A stretch of DNA of 64,000 nucleotides. Source: Roseibium sp. MMSF_3412. Lineage in GTDB: Bacteria; Pseudomonadota; Alphaproteobacteria; Rhizobiales; Stappiaceae. The stretch covers positions 1 to 64,000 of the forward strand of contig NZ_JASHJI010000007.1 in NCBI RefSeq assembly GCF_030733265.1, in the 5' to 3' direction. A program made the position numbers and the translations under genes. The notes below the pieces were generated by a model that did not search any database, had not been told where the DNA came from, and saw only the letters and a list, made by a program, of their open reading frames with translations. Of the stretch, positions 46,441 to 56,135 are shown piece by piece (the stretch's first letter is position 1; every line of letters begins with the position of its first letter).

Positions 46441-46564
46441 CCCTTTCAAGTTCTGTTCGACCGGGACTGATTCCCAGTGTCCGGCCGTAGAAATTGAATG
46501 TGACGACTGGTCCGCTTGAGCTCGGCTCATTCGCAAGAGCTCAATATTGGAGGTGCGACCCGAT

Positions 46565-47695
46565 ATGCGCAGAAAGCCGAAAAGCCCACGCGAAGCCCTG
46601 CAGCCTGAACCAGCGCCTGCACCGCCGCAGCGTTCCAGGCATGTGCGCAATCCCCTGGTCATCCTGAGCAATCTGATTATCACGCTCGCTGTGTTTGGCC
46701 TCGCCGCCGTGGGTGGAGCGCTTTATTTCGGTAAAACGAAATTTGAACAACCCGGTCCCCTGACCGAAGACGCGACGGTCGTGATCACTTCGGGTTCCGG
46801 TCTTTCGGGCATCACCAACCGATTGGCCGGCAAAGGCGTTATCGGTGACAGCGTCTTCGATGAGTGGGTCTTCAATCTGGGTATCCGCTTTTACAAGAAC
46901 GCGACCGATCTGAAGGCCGGTGAATATGCCTTTGCCCCCGGCGTGTCGATGCACGAGATCATGACCGATCTTGTCCAGGGCAACGCTGTTACGCATTCCG
47001 TGACGATCCCGGAAGGCTGGACGACCGCGCAGATTCTTGAGCGTGTTCGCGAGCACCCGATCCTTGTCGGCGAGATAACGGATGTCCCCGCCGAGGGAGA
47101 CCTGTTGCCCCAGACCTACACGTTCGCGCGGGGCACGACGCGGCAGGAGGTTCTCGGCCAGATGAAGGAAGCGCAGGAGCGGCTTCTCGCCGAAATCTGG
47201 GAGCGGCGCACGGACGACCTGCCGGTTTCCTCACCGGAGGAACTGGTTGTTCTGGCCTCGATCGTGGAAAAGGAAACGGCACTTGCAGATGAACGCCCGA
47301 GGGTTGCCGGTGTCTTTGTCAATCGTCTGAACAAGAGCATGCGCCTGCAGTCGGACCCGACGATCCTTTACGGGCTTTATGGGGGCGAGGCATGGCTGAA
47401 GGACAGATCGGCCATCAAGCAGTCCGAGATCAACGCTCAGAACAAGTATAACACCTACCAGATCGACGGGCTTCCGCCCGGACCGATCGGAAATCCTGGG
47501 CGGGCCGCCATGGAGGCGGTTGCCAATCCCTCCCGTACGCAGGATCTCTTCTTTGTCGCCGACGGTACCGGCGGGCACGTTTTTGCCGAGACTTATGAAC
47601 AGCATCAGGAAAACGTCCGCAAGTGGCGCCAGATCGAACGGCAGCGCCGGCAGGCTGAGCAACAGCAGAACACGGAACCTGCGACGTCCAACTAG
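46565..47695 (+). CDS. mltG: MltG, endolytic peptidoglycan transglycosylase
   Basis: A 376-aa inner-membrane protein. A basic Pro-rich N-tail is followed by one helix (NPLVILSNLIITLAVFGLAAVGGALYF-like, about 35-60) and the YceG/MltG domain. The catalytic Glu is in ASIVEKETALADE (about 236), and NTYQIDGLPPGPIGNPG is diagnostic. It cuts nascent glycan strands and sets their length. GGAGGTG lies nine bases before the ATG. A Gln/Arg-rich tail ends the protein. Confidence 0.94.
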   Translation: MRRKPKSPREALQPEPAPAPPQRSRHVRNPLVILSNLIITLAVFGLAAVGGALYFGKTKFEQPGPLTEDATVVITSGSGLSGITNRLAGKGVIGDSVFDEWVFNLGIRFYKNATDLKAGEYAFAPGVSMHEIMTDLVQGNAVTHSVTIPEGWTTAQILERVREHPILVGEITDVPAEGDLLPQTYTFARGTTRQEVLGQMKEAQERLLAEIWERRTDDLPVSSPEELVVLASIVEKETALADERPRVAGVFVNRLNKSMRLQSDPTILYGLYGGEAWLKDRSAIKQSEINAQNKYNTYQIDGLPPGPIGNPGRAAMEAVANPSRTQDLFFVADGTGGHVFAETYEQHQENVRKWRQIERQRRQAEQQQNTEPATSN

Positions 47696-47762
47696 ACGGA
47701 ATTGACCGCAGGATCGCAGAAAGGCAGGGCTTTGCGGCTCTGTTTAAAGTGCGGAGGGGCAA

Positions 47763-48656
47763 ATGGCGTTAGCCAGCATGACAGGTTTTGCAAGGTCGGT
47801 TGGAGAGTCCGGACCGGTCCGATGGACCTGGGAACTCAGGTCGGTCAATGGCAAGTCGCTGGATTTGCGTATTCGTATTCCGGCCGGGCTGGAAGCGCTG
47901 GAGCCTCAGATCCGGGAACGCTGCAGCAAGGTGCTCAGGCGCGGCAATGTCTCCATCGGTCTCGCCATGCACCGGGATCAGTCGGAGCAGATGCTGCAAG
48001 TGAACGAGAGCGCGCTGGAAGCGGTTCTGTCGACAATTGATCTTCTGAAAGACCGTGTTCCCGACCTCGCTCCGCCCTCGCTGGACGGTATCCTTTCTCA
48101 AAAGGGTGTTTTTGAACTGAAGGAACCCGAGGACGACGAGGAAACACAGGCAGCATTACACAAGGCTCTCCTGACGACGCTCGACGCAGCCCTGATTGAT
48201 CTGGTGGACATGCGGCACACCGAGGGACAGGCGATCAGCGACGTTGTACGCGGCCAGTTTGACAGGATTTCGCAGCTCACCCAGGCGGCCGAAGACCTTC
48301 CGGCAAGACATCCTGAGGCCATCAGGGAGCGGCTCCGCAAACAGGTTGCGGACCTGATGGAAGCATCCGATGGCCAATTCGACCCGCAGCGGCTGCATCA
48401 GGAAGCGGTGTTTCTCGCAACCAAGGCGGATATCCGGGAAGAACTGGACCGGCTGCACGCCCACGTGTCGGCTGCACGGGATCTGATAGGCACCGGAGGC
48501 GCTATCGGACGGCGCCTTGACTTTCTTGCACAGGAATTCAACCGGGAAGCCAATACGCTGTGCTCGAAATCCAACGATGTGGATCTGACGGCAATCGGAC
48601 TGGACCTGAAGGCCGTCATTGACCAGATGCGCGAGCAGATACAGAACCTGGAGTGA
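47763..48656 (+). CDS. yicC: YicC family endoribonuclease
   Basis: A 297-aa protein with the conserved N-terminus ASMTGFARSVG, the WELRSVNGKSLDLRIRIP motif and the C-terminal GRRLDFLAQEFNREANTLCSKSNDVDLTAIGLDLK signature (DUF1732). E. coli YicC is an RNase involved in small-RNA turnover. It is placed between mltG and gmk, as in many proteobacteria. Confidence 0.94.
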   Translation: MALASMTGFARSVGESGPVRWTWELRSVNGKSLDLRIRIPAGLEALEPQIRERCSKVLRRGNVSIGLAMHRDQSEQMLQVNESALEAVLSTIDLLKDRVPDLAPPSLDGILSQKGVFELKEPEDDEETQAALHKALLTTLDAALIDLVDMRHTEGQAISDVVRGQFDRISQLTQAAEDLPARHPEAIRERLRKQVADLMEASDGQFDPQRLHQEAVFLATKADIREELDRLHAHVSAARDLIGTGGAIGRRLDFLAQEFNREANTLCSKSNDVDLTAIGLDLKAVIDQMREQIQNLE

Positions 48657-48661
48657 GACCC

Positions 48662-49357
48662 ATGACTGCAACATCTGCAGGAACCATCGTCAGTGCAGAG
48701 CAGGCGGAACAGCAGCGGCGCGGACTGATGCTGGTGCTGTCATCACCGTCGGGCGCGGGCAAATCCACGATCGCCCGTCTTCTCCTGGACAAGGAGGACA
48801 ACCTGGAACTGTCCATTTCCGTAACGACGCGCCCGCGCCGCTCCAGTGAAGTGGATGGGGTTCACTATCACTTTCTGGACTCCAAGCGTTTCGAGCAGAT
48901 GCGCGAGCACGACGAATTGCTGGAATGGGCGGAAGTTCACGGAAACTATTATGCGACGCCGCGCGGTCCGGTCGAGGAGGCCATCGAGAACGGGCGCGAT
49001 ATTCTGTTCGACATCGACATCCAGGGCACCTTTCAGCTCTATGAAAAAATGCGCTCGGACGTGGTTTCCGTGTTCATCTTGCCGCCTTCCATTGCGGAGA
49101 TGAAGTCGCGCCTGTTCCGCCGGGCCGAAGACGCCGACGAGATCATCGCGAAGCGCATGAAAACAGCGGTCGGCGAAATGCGACACTGGTCCGAGTATGA
49201 CTACGTGGTCGTCAACGACGACCTGGAGCGCGCCTATGAAAATGTGCGTGCGATCCTCAGGGCCGAACGCTTGAAGCAGTTCCGCTCACCCAAGATCGGC
49301 CCTCTCATACAGGGCATGGTCGATGATCTGGAAACGGAACTCGGCGACAAGAGCTGA
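48662..49357 (+). CDS. gmk: Gmk, guanylate kinase
   Basis: A 231-aa kinase that phosphorylates GMP to GDP. The P-loop is SSPSGAGKSTIAR, followed by TTRPRRSSEVDGVHYHF and EWAEVHGNYYATP for GMP binding. The first 20 residues are an unconserved extension. The ATG at 48662 has GGAGTGAG upstream, and the gene follows yicC by five bases. Confidence 0.95.
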   Translation: MTATSAGTIVSAEQAEQQRRGLMLVLSSPSGAGKSTIARLLLDKEDNLELSISVTTRPRRSSEVDGVHYHFLDSKRFEQMREHDELLEWAEVHGNYYATPRGPVEEAIENGRDILFDIDIQGTFQLYEKMRSDVVSVFILPPSIAEMKSRLFRRAEDADEIIAKRMKTAVGEMRHWSEYDYVVVNDDLERAYENVRAILRAERLKQFRSPKIGPLIQGMVDDLETELGDKS

Positions 49358-49383
49358 GACCCGCGACAGATCGCCAGAGGCTC

Positions 49384-49651
49384 TAGGGTACGGGCTCATA
49401 AATGAAGTCAATTTGGTTTGGATCGTTTTGACCAACTGCGAGAAGTGAAAGCGCAGGAAATGTGGTTCATTTTCAAGCCTTTCGCGACGTGGCAGATGGC
49501 CGAAACGGCCAAATCCGAAGGACGGCAAAATGGCTGTATCTCGCAGCGTCACCGCGCTTGACCGGGCATAAAGCCCGCTCTGCACACGCTTCCTCGCGAG
49601 ATTTTGCCATTTCTGCCGCCAAATCGGCGTCATTTATGGGTCCGTACCCTA
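49384..49651. mobile_element. MITE-like element with about 33-bp terminal inverted repeats
   Basis: A 264-base element (49386-49649) bounded by TA on both sides. The left end starts GGGTACGGGCTCATAAATGA and the right end, read inward on the other strand, starts GGGTACGGACCCATAAATGA; the match continues to ATTTGG at about base 33 with five or six differences. Internal inverted segments lie near 49523 and 49595. It carries no transposase. TA flanks fit an IS630/mariner or IS5-like target. Its right end supplies the stop codon of rsmA. Confidence 0.7.
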
Positions 49652-50500
49652 ATCCGTCGCAGGCGGTGGAAACACGTTCGCCAGGCGCACAAAACCCTCG
49701 ATATCGATTTCTTCCGCGCGCGCTGTCGGCTTGATACCTGCTGACTCGATCAGGTTTTCCGCCTCGCGCGAAAGCGGCTTGAGGCTTGCGCGCAACATCT
49801 TGCGGCGTTGACCGAAGGCAGCGGCGGTTATCCGTTCAAGGGATTTCAGGTCACAGGGCAGGGGATCTGCGCGCGGTGTCAGGTGAACAACGGCCGAGGT
49901 CACCTTGGGGGGCGGAGTAAAGGCCTTCGGGCTGATGTCGAAGAGAATTCCGCTATGGCACCGCCAGCCGGTCAGCACGCCCAGCCTTCCATAGGCTTTG
50001 GACGCCGGTTCCGCCGTGATGCGTTCAGCGACTTCCTTTTGAAACATCAGCGTCAGCGAGGACCAGAACGGCGGCCAATGCGGTGTGGTAATCCAGTTCA
50101 ACAGCAATTGCGTGCCGACATTGTAGGGCAGGTTGGCAACGATCCTGACGGGGCCCCCGCCCGTCAGCGAGACCGGATCCAGTTCAAGCGCGTCGCCTTC
50201 AATCACCTCAAGACGGCCTGGGTAGCGTTGCGCAATATCCGCCAGCGCCGGCAGGCATCTTGTATCCTTCTCGATCGCAACGACCTTTCCGGCTCCTGCG
50301 GCAAGCAAAGCGCGCGTGAGGCCGCCGGGTCCGGGTCCGATTTCCAGAACCGTCACATCCGTGATATCTCCCGCCGAACGGGCAATGCGGGACGTAAGGT
50401 TGAGATCGAGCAGAAAGTTCTGACCAAGCGATTTCTTGGCGTTCAGGTCATGTGCCGCGATCACGTCGCGCAATGGGGGAAGGTCGTCGATCTGGGCCAT
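49649..50500 (-). CDS. rsmA: RsmA (KsgA), 16S rRNA dimethyladenosine transferase
   Basis: A 283-aa methyltransferase that dimethylates A1518/A1519 of 16S rRNA. SAM motif I is [16 protein letters not shown] (about 51-66) and the catalytic NLPYN is about 124. The C-terminal helical domain ends [13 protein letters not shown]. The TAG stop uses the TA flank and the first G of the inverted-repeat element, so the original C-terminus may have changed; length is still normal for the family (E. coli 273). It follows pdxA. Confidence 0.95.
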   Translation of the reverse strand: MAQIDDLPPLRDVIAAHDLNAKKSLGQNFLLDLNLTSRIARSAGDITDVTVLEIGPGPGGLTRALLAAGAGKVVAIEKDTRCLPALADIAQRYPGRLEVIEGDALELDPVSLTGGGPVRIVANLPYNVGTQLLLNWITTPHWPPFWSSLTLMFQKEVAERITAEPASKAYGRLGVLTGWRCHSGILFDISPKAFTPPPKVTSAVVHLTPRADPLPCDLKSLERITAAAFGQRRKMLRASLKPLSREAENLIESAGIKPTARAEEIDIEGFVRLANVFPPPATD

Positions 50501-50509
50501 TTTGATCAG

Positions 50510-51529
50510 TTACAGCAAATGCGGGTTTGACAGCGCGCTCGCCATGCGCACGGCAGCCGCAAAACTGTCAATGCGTGCGCTGCCACTTCCGGCAATGGCA
50601 TAGGCCGTTCCGTGATCCGGTGACGTTCTGACAAAGGGCAGTCCGAGCGTGACATTGACGCTGTCGTCAAAGCCAAGGGTCTTGGCCGGGATGAGGACCT
50701 GATCGTGATACATGCCAAGCACGCAATCATAGTTTTTGCGAGCTTCGGCGTGGAACAGGGTGTCTGCCGGATGGGGCCCTGTGGCATGAATGCCCATGGC
50801 GTTCAGCGTTTCGATTGCCGGTTTGACAATGTCCTCGTCTTCGCTTCCCATCGATCCGTTTTCACCGGCATGCGGGTTGAGACCGCAAACAGCAAGCCTT
50901 GGATCCGTATAGCCGAACCGGTCCTTCAGGTCCGTTGCCGCTATGCGCGCCGTTTCGACGATCAGGGCCTGGTTGAGCGCATCGGGCACCTCACGGATCG
51001 CGATATGAATGGTGACGGGCACGACCATCAGATCCGGTCCGGCGATCATCATGACGGGTTTTGCTTCGGTATCTGGCCAGTGCTTTCGGGAAAGCGCACC
51101 CAGAAACTCCGTGTGTCCTGGAAACGCGAACCCGGTTTTGTAAAGTGCTGCCTTGTTGATCGGATTGGTGACAAGTGCCGATGCACGGCCACCCTTGATA
51201 TCCTCAACGCATCCCTCGATTGCCTCGACAACCGGGCGCGCAGCAGCTTCCTGTTCAATGCCGGGCGTGTCGGTCAGCGGGTCGCCTGTTTGCACGACAG
51301 GCAGTCCTTTGTGAAAGGCTTCGGGCGCGTCCTCCGGTTCACAGGACACGATTTTCGCCCTGAGGCCGATCCTTTTCGCCCGTGCGGCAAGCAGGGCTTC
51401 ATCGCCACGGACGTAAAAGCAGGGGAGCTTGATGGCTTTCCGGTTCCACCACGCCAAAAGGGAGAGCTCCGGGCCGATGCCGGCCGGTTCCCCCATGCTG
51501 ACCGCAATCGGCGCTTGCTTGGGGCTCAT
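50510..51529 (-). CDS. pdxA: PdxA, 4-hydroxythreonine-4-phosphate dehydrogenase
   Basis: A 339-aa enzyme of vitamin B6 synthesis. It starts ISVSMGEPAGIGPE-like (IAVSMGEPAGIGPELSLLAW), and has LVTNPINKAALYKTGFAFPGHTEFL, CGLNPHAGENGSMGSED and GMYHDQVLIPAKTLGFDDSVNVTLGLPFVRTSPDHGTAYAIAG, with the three metal-binding His in place. It lies between the SurA-like gene and rsmA, the common surA-pdxA-ksgA order. Confidence 0.95.
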   Translation of the reverse strand: MSPKQAPIAVSMGEPAGIGPELSLLAWWNRKAIKLPCFYVRGDEALLAARAKRIGLRAKIVSCEPEDAPEAFHKGLPVVQTGDPLTDTPGIEQEAAARPVVEAIEGCVEDIKGGRASALVTNPINKAALYKTGFAFPGHTEFLGALSRKHWPDTEAKPVMMIAGPDLMVVPVTIHIAIREVPDALNQALIVETARIAATDLKDRFGYTDPRLAVCGLNPHAGENGSMGSEDEDIVKPAIETLNAMGIHATGPHPADTLFHAEARKNYDCVLGMYHDQVLIPAKTLGFDDSVNVTLGLPFVRTSPDHGTAYAIAGSGSARIDSFAAAVRMASALSNPHLL

Positions 51530-51535
51530 CTGGGA

Positions 51536-52456
51536 TCAGCGGTAGATGATTGTTGCGCGGCGGCGCACATCCATCAGGTATTTCCGGGACTGGCTTTCGC
51601 CTTCCTTGGCGCGCAACTCGTTTTCCAGTTCGGCGCGCACACCGATGTCAGACGCGATTTCGCGTTTTCCGCAGATTGCGATCATCTCGTAGCCGACCGG
51701 CGTGGTTGACGGCTTGGTCAGGCTGCCGGGTGTCATCGCGCTGATCTCATCGCGCATGTTCGCAGGCAATTCGGTTTCCAGTCGCCGTCCGATCGGCTGG
51801 ACGACGACTTCGCTGTATTGGCCGAGCACGCTGCCGGCATCGTCGCAACCATTGAAGGCCGAGCGGATCTTGTTGCTCTCCTGCTTGCGCTTCGACTTGA
51901 AGCCGCCTGACGAGTTTTTCGGTACGACAACGATCACGCGTTTCAGGTCATATTCAACAGACTTCTGCCTGTCGGCCTCGTCTTTCTTCTGCAACGCGGC
52001 GATAATGTCGGACTCATCCACTTCAATCCGGCCGCTGAACCTGCGCTGGAGCAACTGGTTCCAGGCAAGCTGCGCCTTCAGTCGCGATTTGAGAGTGGCC
52101 GGCTGAACACCGCCGCTGCGCAGCGCCTTGGAAAGCTGGCTTGGCGACATTTTCACATTGCGGGCGATGTTGTTGAAAGCGTTGTCGATTTGCGTCGGGC
52201 CGATGTCGATGCCCATTCGTTCCGCCTCGGCAAGCTTGACCTGGTCGTCGATCAGTTCCTGTTGTGCCTGACGTTTTGCAACGGATGACGACTTGCGCTG
52301 TGTCAGCGTGATCAGGCGCGCCCGTTGGCTTATGTCGTAATCCGTGATCGGCACGTCATTCACAATCACCTTGATTGCTGCATGGGCCGGAGTGATTGCC
52401 GGCGTCATCAGTGCCAGGACAAGGCTCAGGAAAACAGGGGCAAAACGCAGTCGCAT
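51536..52456 (-). CDS. SurA-like periplasmic chaperone/PPIase-family protein
   Basis: A 306-aa exported protein. The signal peptide ends near PAHAA (about 27). A SurA N-terminal helical domain follows (IKVIVNDVPITDYDISQRARL, about 28-150), then a parvulin-like region (about 160-270) that is weakly conserved. Position lptD-SurA-pdxA supports a role in outer-membrane protein and LptD folding. Whether it is an active prolyl isomerase cannot be read. Confidence 0.88.
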   Translation of the reverse strand: MRLRFAPVFLSLVLALMTPAITPAHAAIKVIVNDVPITDYDISQRARLITLTQRKSSSVAKRQAQQELIDDQVKLAEAERMGIDIGPTQIDNAFNNIARNVKMSPSQLSKALRSGGVQPATLKSRLKAQLAWNQLLQRRFSGRIEVDESDIIAALQKKDEADRQKSVEYDLKRVIVVVPKNSSGGFKSKRKQESNKIRSAFNGCDDAGSVLGQYSEVVVQPIGRRLETELPANMRDEISAMTPGSLTKPSTTPVGYEMIAICGKREIASDIGVRAELENELRAKEGESQSRKYLMDVRRRATIIYR

Positions 52457-52665
52457 TGGTCAACCTTCTGTGTTGGCCCGCAGCCAAACCGAAGTTAGTG
52501 TTATTGTGGCTTGCTTTCTCGCATATAAGGGGCGCGATTTCAAAATAATACCTGCATGATGCCTGATATCATGGCAGCAAAATGTCTCGCGAAATCTTAT
52601 GCGGACATAATCTCGTGAACCGGAGTGTTTTTTCTTAACTGAAATTGGTCCGATGAGAGGAACGG

Positions 52666-55035
52666 CTAGTTAAGCGCGCCGCTGGAAACCTGGGTGTTGC
52701 CGATGGTTCTCAGGCCGATGCGGAAATAGAGGGTGCGGTTGACCGAGTCGCCGTCATTCCGGCTGCGGTCCTCTGCGTAGGAAACAGAAAAAGAGAAGCC
52801 TTCGTCATCGTAACCGATGCCGACGCCGTCCTGGACAATATTCGAGTTCTCGATGTCGTAGCGCATCGACCCGAAGACTCTCCAGTTTTCCTGGAGACGA
52901 AGGCTTGCCGAACCGAGAATTTCCTCGCGGGGCGTATCGATCCCCACATCCGGCTGTTCGCCAAGAAATGCATAGGCGAGGGAAGACACCACCGGTCCGT
53001 AGATCGCGCTCGCCTGTGCCTGGAGACGGTTGACGGAAAAATCTTCCTTGTCGAAACGCGCCTGGGCTCCGATTTTGACACCGTATTGCGTGTCCAGATA
53101 AAGGCTGCCGACATAGTCCGAAAGCGTCGTGGCCAGACCGGAATCCTCGGTCGCACCGAGAATGTCCGGCGTTGCGTAGGAGTTCTCGCCGGCCAACTGG
53201 TACGAGCGTCCGAACAGGCCGCTCAGATAGTAGCCGCTGTTGAGCTGAAGCTTGTAGTTCAGCCCGACATTCAGCCGTGTACCGCCTTCAGCGCGGTCAA
53301 AACCGGAAAATTTGTCGTAATCGAACAGTGTGGTCGTGTCGAACACGATGCTCTGCGCGTCATCGTTCGGCAATTCACCGATCCGCTGTTCATTCGGGCG
53401 TGCGACGATCTGGGCGATGGGTTCGAAAACCTGGTTGCCGCCTTCGAACGTGGCGATGATCGGATAGCGATACTCAAGTCCGATCGCCGGCATCGCGCGG
53501 CCAACGAAACTTTCGCCTGCGAGCGCGGTGACATCGGAATCCGGCGAGGCCAGGAAGAACAGATCACCGCGCATATAGGCGAACGGCGTAAAGGACTGGC
53601 CAAGCGGGTCGATGAAGGTGCGCCGCCAGTCGCCTTGCAGCGAGAGACGCGAGAATGTGCCGTCGACACCGCGGAACCTGGCCGTTGTGCCGCCGTCGAT
53701 GGAAAATGCATCGGTTTCATCGCGGGTCAGTGACGTGAAATTCGCTGCAAGAGACAATTCACCGGCAAGGATCGGGTCGGCAAAGACGTAGTCATAGTCA
53801 ATGACCGGGAGAACCAGGGGCTGCTTGTCCTGCAGCGAGCTTCCGACCGGCGAGAAGCCGTCCGCATCGAAATCGCTGTCCTCATAGTCTTCCTGTGAAA
53901 TCTGGAAGGCGTAGGCTCTGACCGAAAGCAGGTTTCGATCGTTCCTGCCTTCCAGAAAGATCTCCGACGGATCACCGCCGCCAAAACTGGCCATGGAGTA
54001 GTCTTTGAAGAACTGCCGGTCGCTCTTGTAGGTCACGTCCCAGCCGAGGGTCCAGTCTCTGCTCAGGTTGAACGAAGCGGACGAATTGACCGCTCCGCGC
54101 CAGCGCTCATCCGCCCTCGACGTCGAAAACTCGCTCGGCTGCGCCTGAAACAGGCCGGCAGCCGAAAAACTGACCTGTCCGTACTGGAACCTGTGCCGGT
54201 ACTGAACGTCGCCGAAAAGGCCCTGTTTTGTCAGCGGCGTGAGGGTGGTCGTCAGATCGTAGTGCGGGCTGAGCGCCCAGTAATACGGAACGGTGACACC
54301 GTATCCGATCTTGTCGTTCACAACGCCGCTTGGGATCAGAAATCCTGACTTGCGCTTGATTGTCGGGTCCGGCATCGACAGATACGGGAGCCACGCAATC
54401 GGCTTGCCATAGACTTCGAAGGCAGCATTTTCGAAGCGGATGATCTTTTCCTGCTGCTTGTGAATGATCTTTTCTGCCCGCACGCGCCAGAGAGGCGGCT
54501 TGTTCGGCGGGTTTGTCGGTTTTGTGTAGACCGTATAGACGCCGTTTTCGATCGTGGTGACGTTGTTGCCTTCGCGGCGCGCTTTTTCCGCGAGAAAACG
54601 CGTGCGCTTGGTCGTATCAATCTGCAGCGCGTTGGCAAAGCCTTCTGCGAAATCCTCCGACAGTGTCAACTCGGACGTGCGCACGACATTGCCGTTGGAT
54701 TCGATAAAGATCACGTTGCCGCGGGCGGTCAGCTGGCCTGACTTCCGATCAAAAACGATCTGATATGCCTGAACGGTGCTGCCGTCGTAATAAACCTGGA
54801 CATCGCCGGTCGCGACAATGACATCCTTGTCAAAGTCATAGGTGATTTCACGGGATTCCAGCAGCATTTCCGCGTCCGGGTCGACGTCGCCCGTCAGGCC
54901 GCTGGTCAGGTCCTGTGCACTCGCACCGGTCGGCACGAGCGCAAGTCCCGCGCTGATCGCAAGCAGGCTCGCTGCCGCGAGGAGGCTACCCCGTTTGGCC
55001 CATCTCTCTTTATTCAGGAAAAGCGGTAAAGACAT
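52666..55035 (-). CDS. lptD: LptD, LPS-assembly outer-membrane protein
   Basis: A 789-aa outer-membrane protein. The signal peptide (SLLAAASLLAISAGLALVPTGASA) is followed by an OstA/LptA-like beta-jellyroll (about 45-170) and a large C-terminal beta-barrel rich in aromatic strands. It inserts LPS into the outer leaflet with LptE. The ATG at 55035 gives the signal peptide; a GTG nine bases upstream overlaps the lptG stop. A gap of 209 bases precedes the SurA-like gene. Confidence 0.93.
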   Translation of the reverse strand: MSLPLFLNKERWAKRGSLLAAASLLAISAGLALVPTGASAQDLTSGLTGDVDPDAEMLLESREITYDFDKDVIVATGDVQVYYDGSTVQAYQIVFDRKSGQLTARGNVIFIESNGNVVRTSELTLSEDFAEGFANALQIDTTKRTRFLAEKARREGNNVTTIENGVYTVYTKPTNPPNKPPLWRVRAEKIIHKQQEKIIRFENAAFEVYGKPIAWLPYLSMPDPTIKRKSGFLIPSGVVNDKIGYGVTVPYYWALSPHYDLTTTLTPLTKQGLFGDVQYRHRFQYGQVSFSAAGLFQAQPSEFSTSRADERWRGAVNSSASFNLSRDWTLGWDVTYKSDRQFFKDYSMASFGGGDPSEIFLEGRNDRNLLSVRAYAFQISQEDYEDSDFDADGFSPVGSSLQDKQPLVLPVIDYDYVFADPILAGELSLAANFTSLTRDETDAFSIDGGTTARFRGVDGTFSRLSLQGDWRRTFIDPLGQSFTPFAYMRGDLFFLASPDSDVTALAGESFVGRAMPAIGLEYRYPIIATFEGGNQVFEPIAQIVARPNEQRIGELPNDDAQSIVFDTTTLFDYDKFSGFDRAEGGTRLNVGLNYKLQLNSGYYLSGLFGRSYQLAGENSYATPDILGATEDSGLATTLSDYVGSLYLDTQYGVKIGAQARFDKEDFSVNRLQAQASAIYGPVVSSLAYAFLGEQPDVGIDTPREEILGSASLRLQENWRVFGSMRYDIENSNIVQDGVGIGYDDEGFSFSVSYAEDRSRNDGDSVNRTLYFRIGLRTIGNTQVSSGALN

Positions 55036-55040
55036 CGGTC

Positions 55041-56135
55041 TCACCCGTCCTCCTGATGCAAGAGAATTGTCAAACCCATAAGAACTCCAAACACTCCGGG
55101 CGCCCAGGCAGCCACCAACGGGGGGACAATACCGGCACCCCCGAAATCCTTCGCCAGCTCGGTGAGAACGTAAAGCACGAACCCGGACAGGATTCCACCC
55201 AGAATCATGGTCCCCAACCCACCAAATCTCGATACTTTAAGGGAAACTGCCGCGGCAATCAAAATCATGGCGACCAAAAGAAGCGGTCGTGCAAGCAAAG
55301 TCTGATACTGCAAATTGTACCTGTAAGCCGGCAATCCGGCATTTCTGGCCAGTTCGATGAAGCGGGGCAGGTTCCAGAACGATATTGATTCCGGTGAGCC
55401 GATGCTTTCGCGAACCTCCGTGGCGGTCAGGAATGTGCTGACCTGGTATTGTCCATAAGGCTGTGGATCTTGCTCGGTTGTGTAGACGATCGCGTCGCGC
55501 AGAAACCAGATTTCGTCTCCAAGACGTGCTTCATCGGCCTCGATGCGCTCGCGGAATGTGCCATCCTTGTCGAATGTGAAGACGGTGACGCCAAGAAGTC
55601 TGGTGCCGCCATCCAGCAGCTGCTTGGCCAGGAGCACCGATTCCCCATCAAGGCCATCCTGCCTGACCCACACCTCGTTGCTGTTTTGGAGAAGAAACGT
55701 CTGATCGGCGCCAAAAAGACCCGTGGCAACCTCATCGGATTTCTTCTGGAACCAGACAGCGGCAGGGTTGTAGACGGTCACCGACGCGATCCCGAGAATG
55801 ATCCCCACGATGATGGCAGGCATCGAAAACTGCCAGACCGAGATGCCCGACGCTCGTGTGACCACCAGTTCCAGTGCGCGGCTAAGCGTTACAAACGCGG
55901 CGATCGACCCGAACAGGACCGTGAAGGGGATAACCTGCTCCAGGAGCAGGGGAACGCGCAGCAATGATATCAGGGACACTCTGAGCACGGAGAACCCTTC
56001 GCGATCACCGCCTCTGCGCACCAGTTCCAGAACGTCGAACAGGAAAATCAGCACCGCTGCGAACACAAACAGGCCAAGGATCGCCTTGAGAAAGCGATTT
56101 GAAAAATAGATTGCGAGTGTCCGGCCGAGGATCAT
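55041..56135 (-). CDS. lptG: LptG, LPS export ABC permease
   Basis: A 364-aa permease with three N-terminal and three C-terminal helices and a central periplasmic jellyroll (about 115-265). The N-terminus TLAIYFSNRFLKAILGLFVFAAVLIFLFD and the ELVVTRASGISVWQF coupling segment are typical. With LptF and LptB2 it extracts LPS from the inner membrane. It overlaps lptF by four bases. Confidence 0.93.
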   Translation of the reverse strand: MILGRTLAIYFSNRFLKAILGLFVFAAVLIFLFDVLELVRRGGDREGFSVLRVSLISLLRVPLLLEQVIPFTVLFGSIAAFVTLSRALELVVTRASGISVWQFSMPAIIVGIILGIASVTVYNPAAVWFQKKSDEVATGLFGADQTFLLQNSNEVWVRQDGLDGESVLLAKQLLDGGTRLLGVTVFTFDKDGTFRERIEADEARLGDEIWFLRDAIVYTTEQDPQPYGQYQVSTFLTATEVRESIGSPESISFWNLPRFIELARNAGLPAYRYNLQYQTLLARPLLLVAMILIAAAVSLKVSRFGGLGTMILGGILSGFVLYVLTELAKDFGGAGIVPPLVAAWAPGVFGVLMGLTILLHQEDG

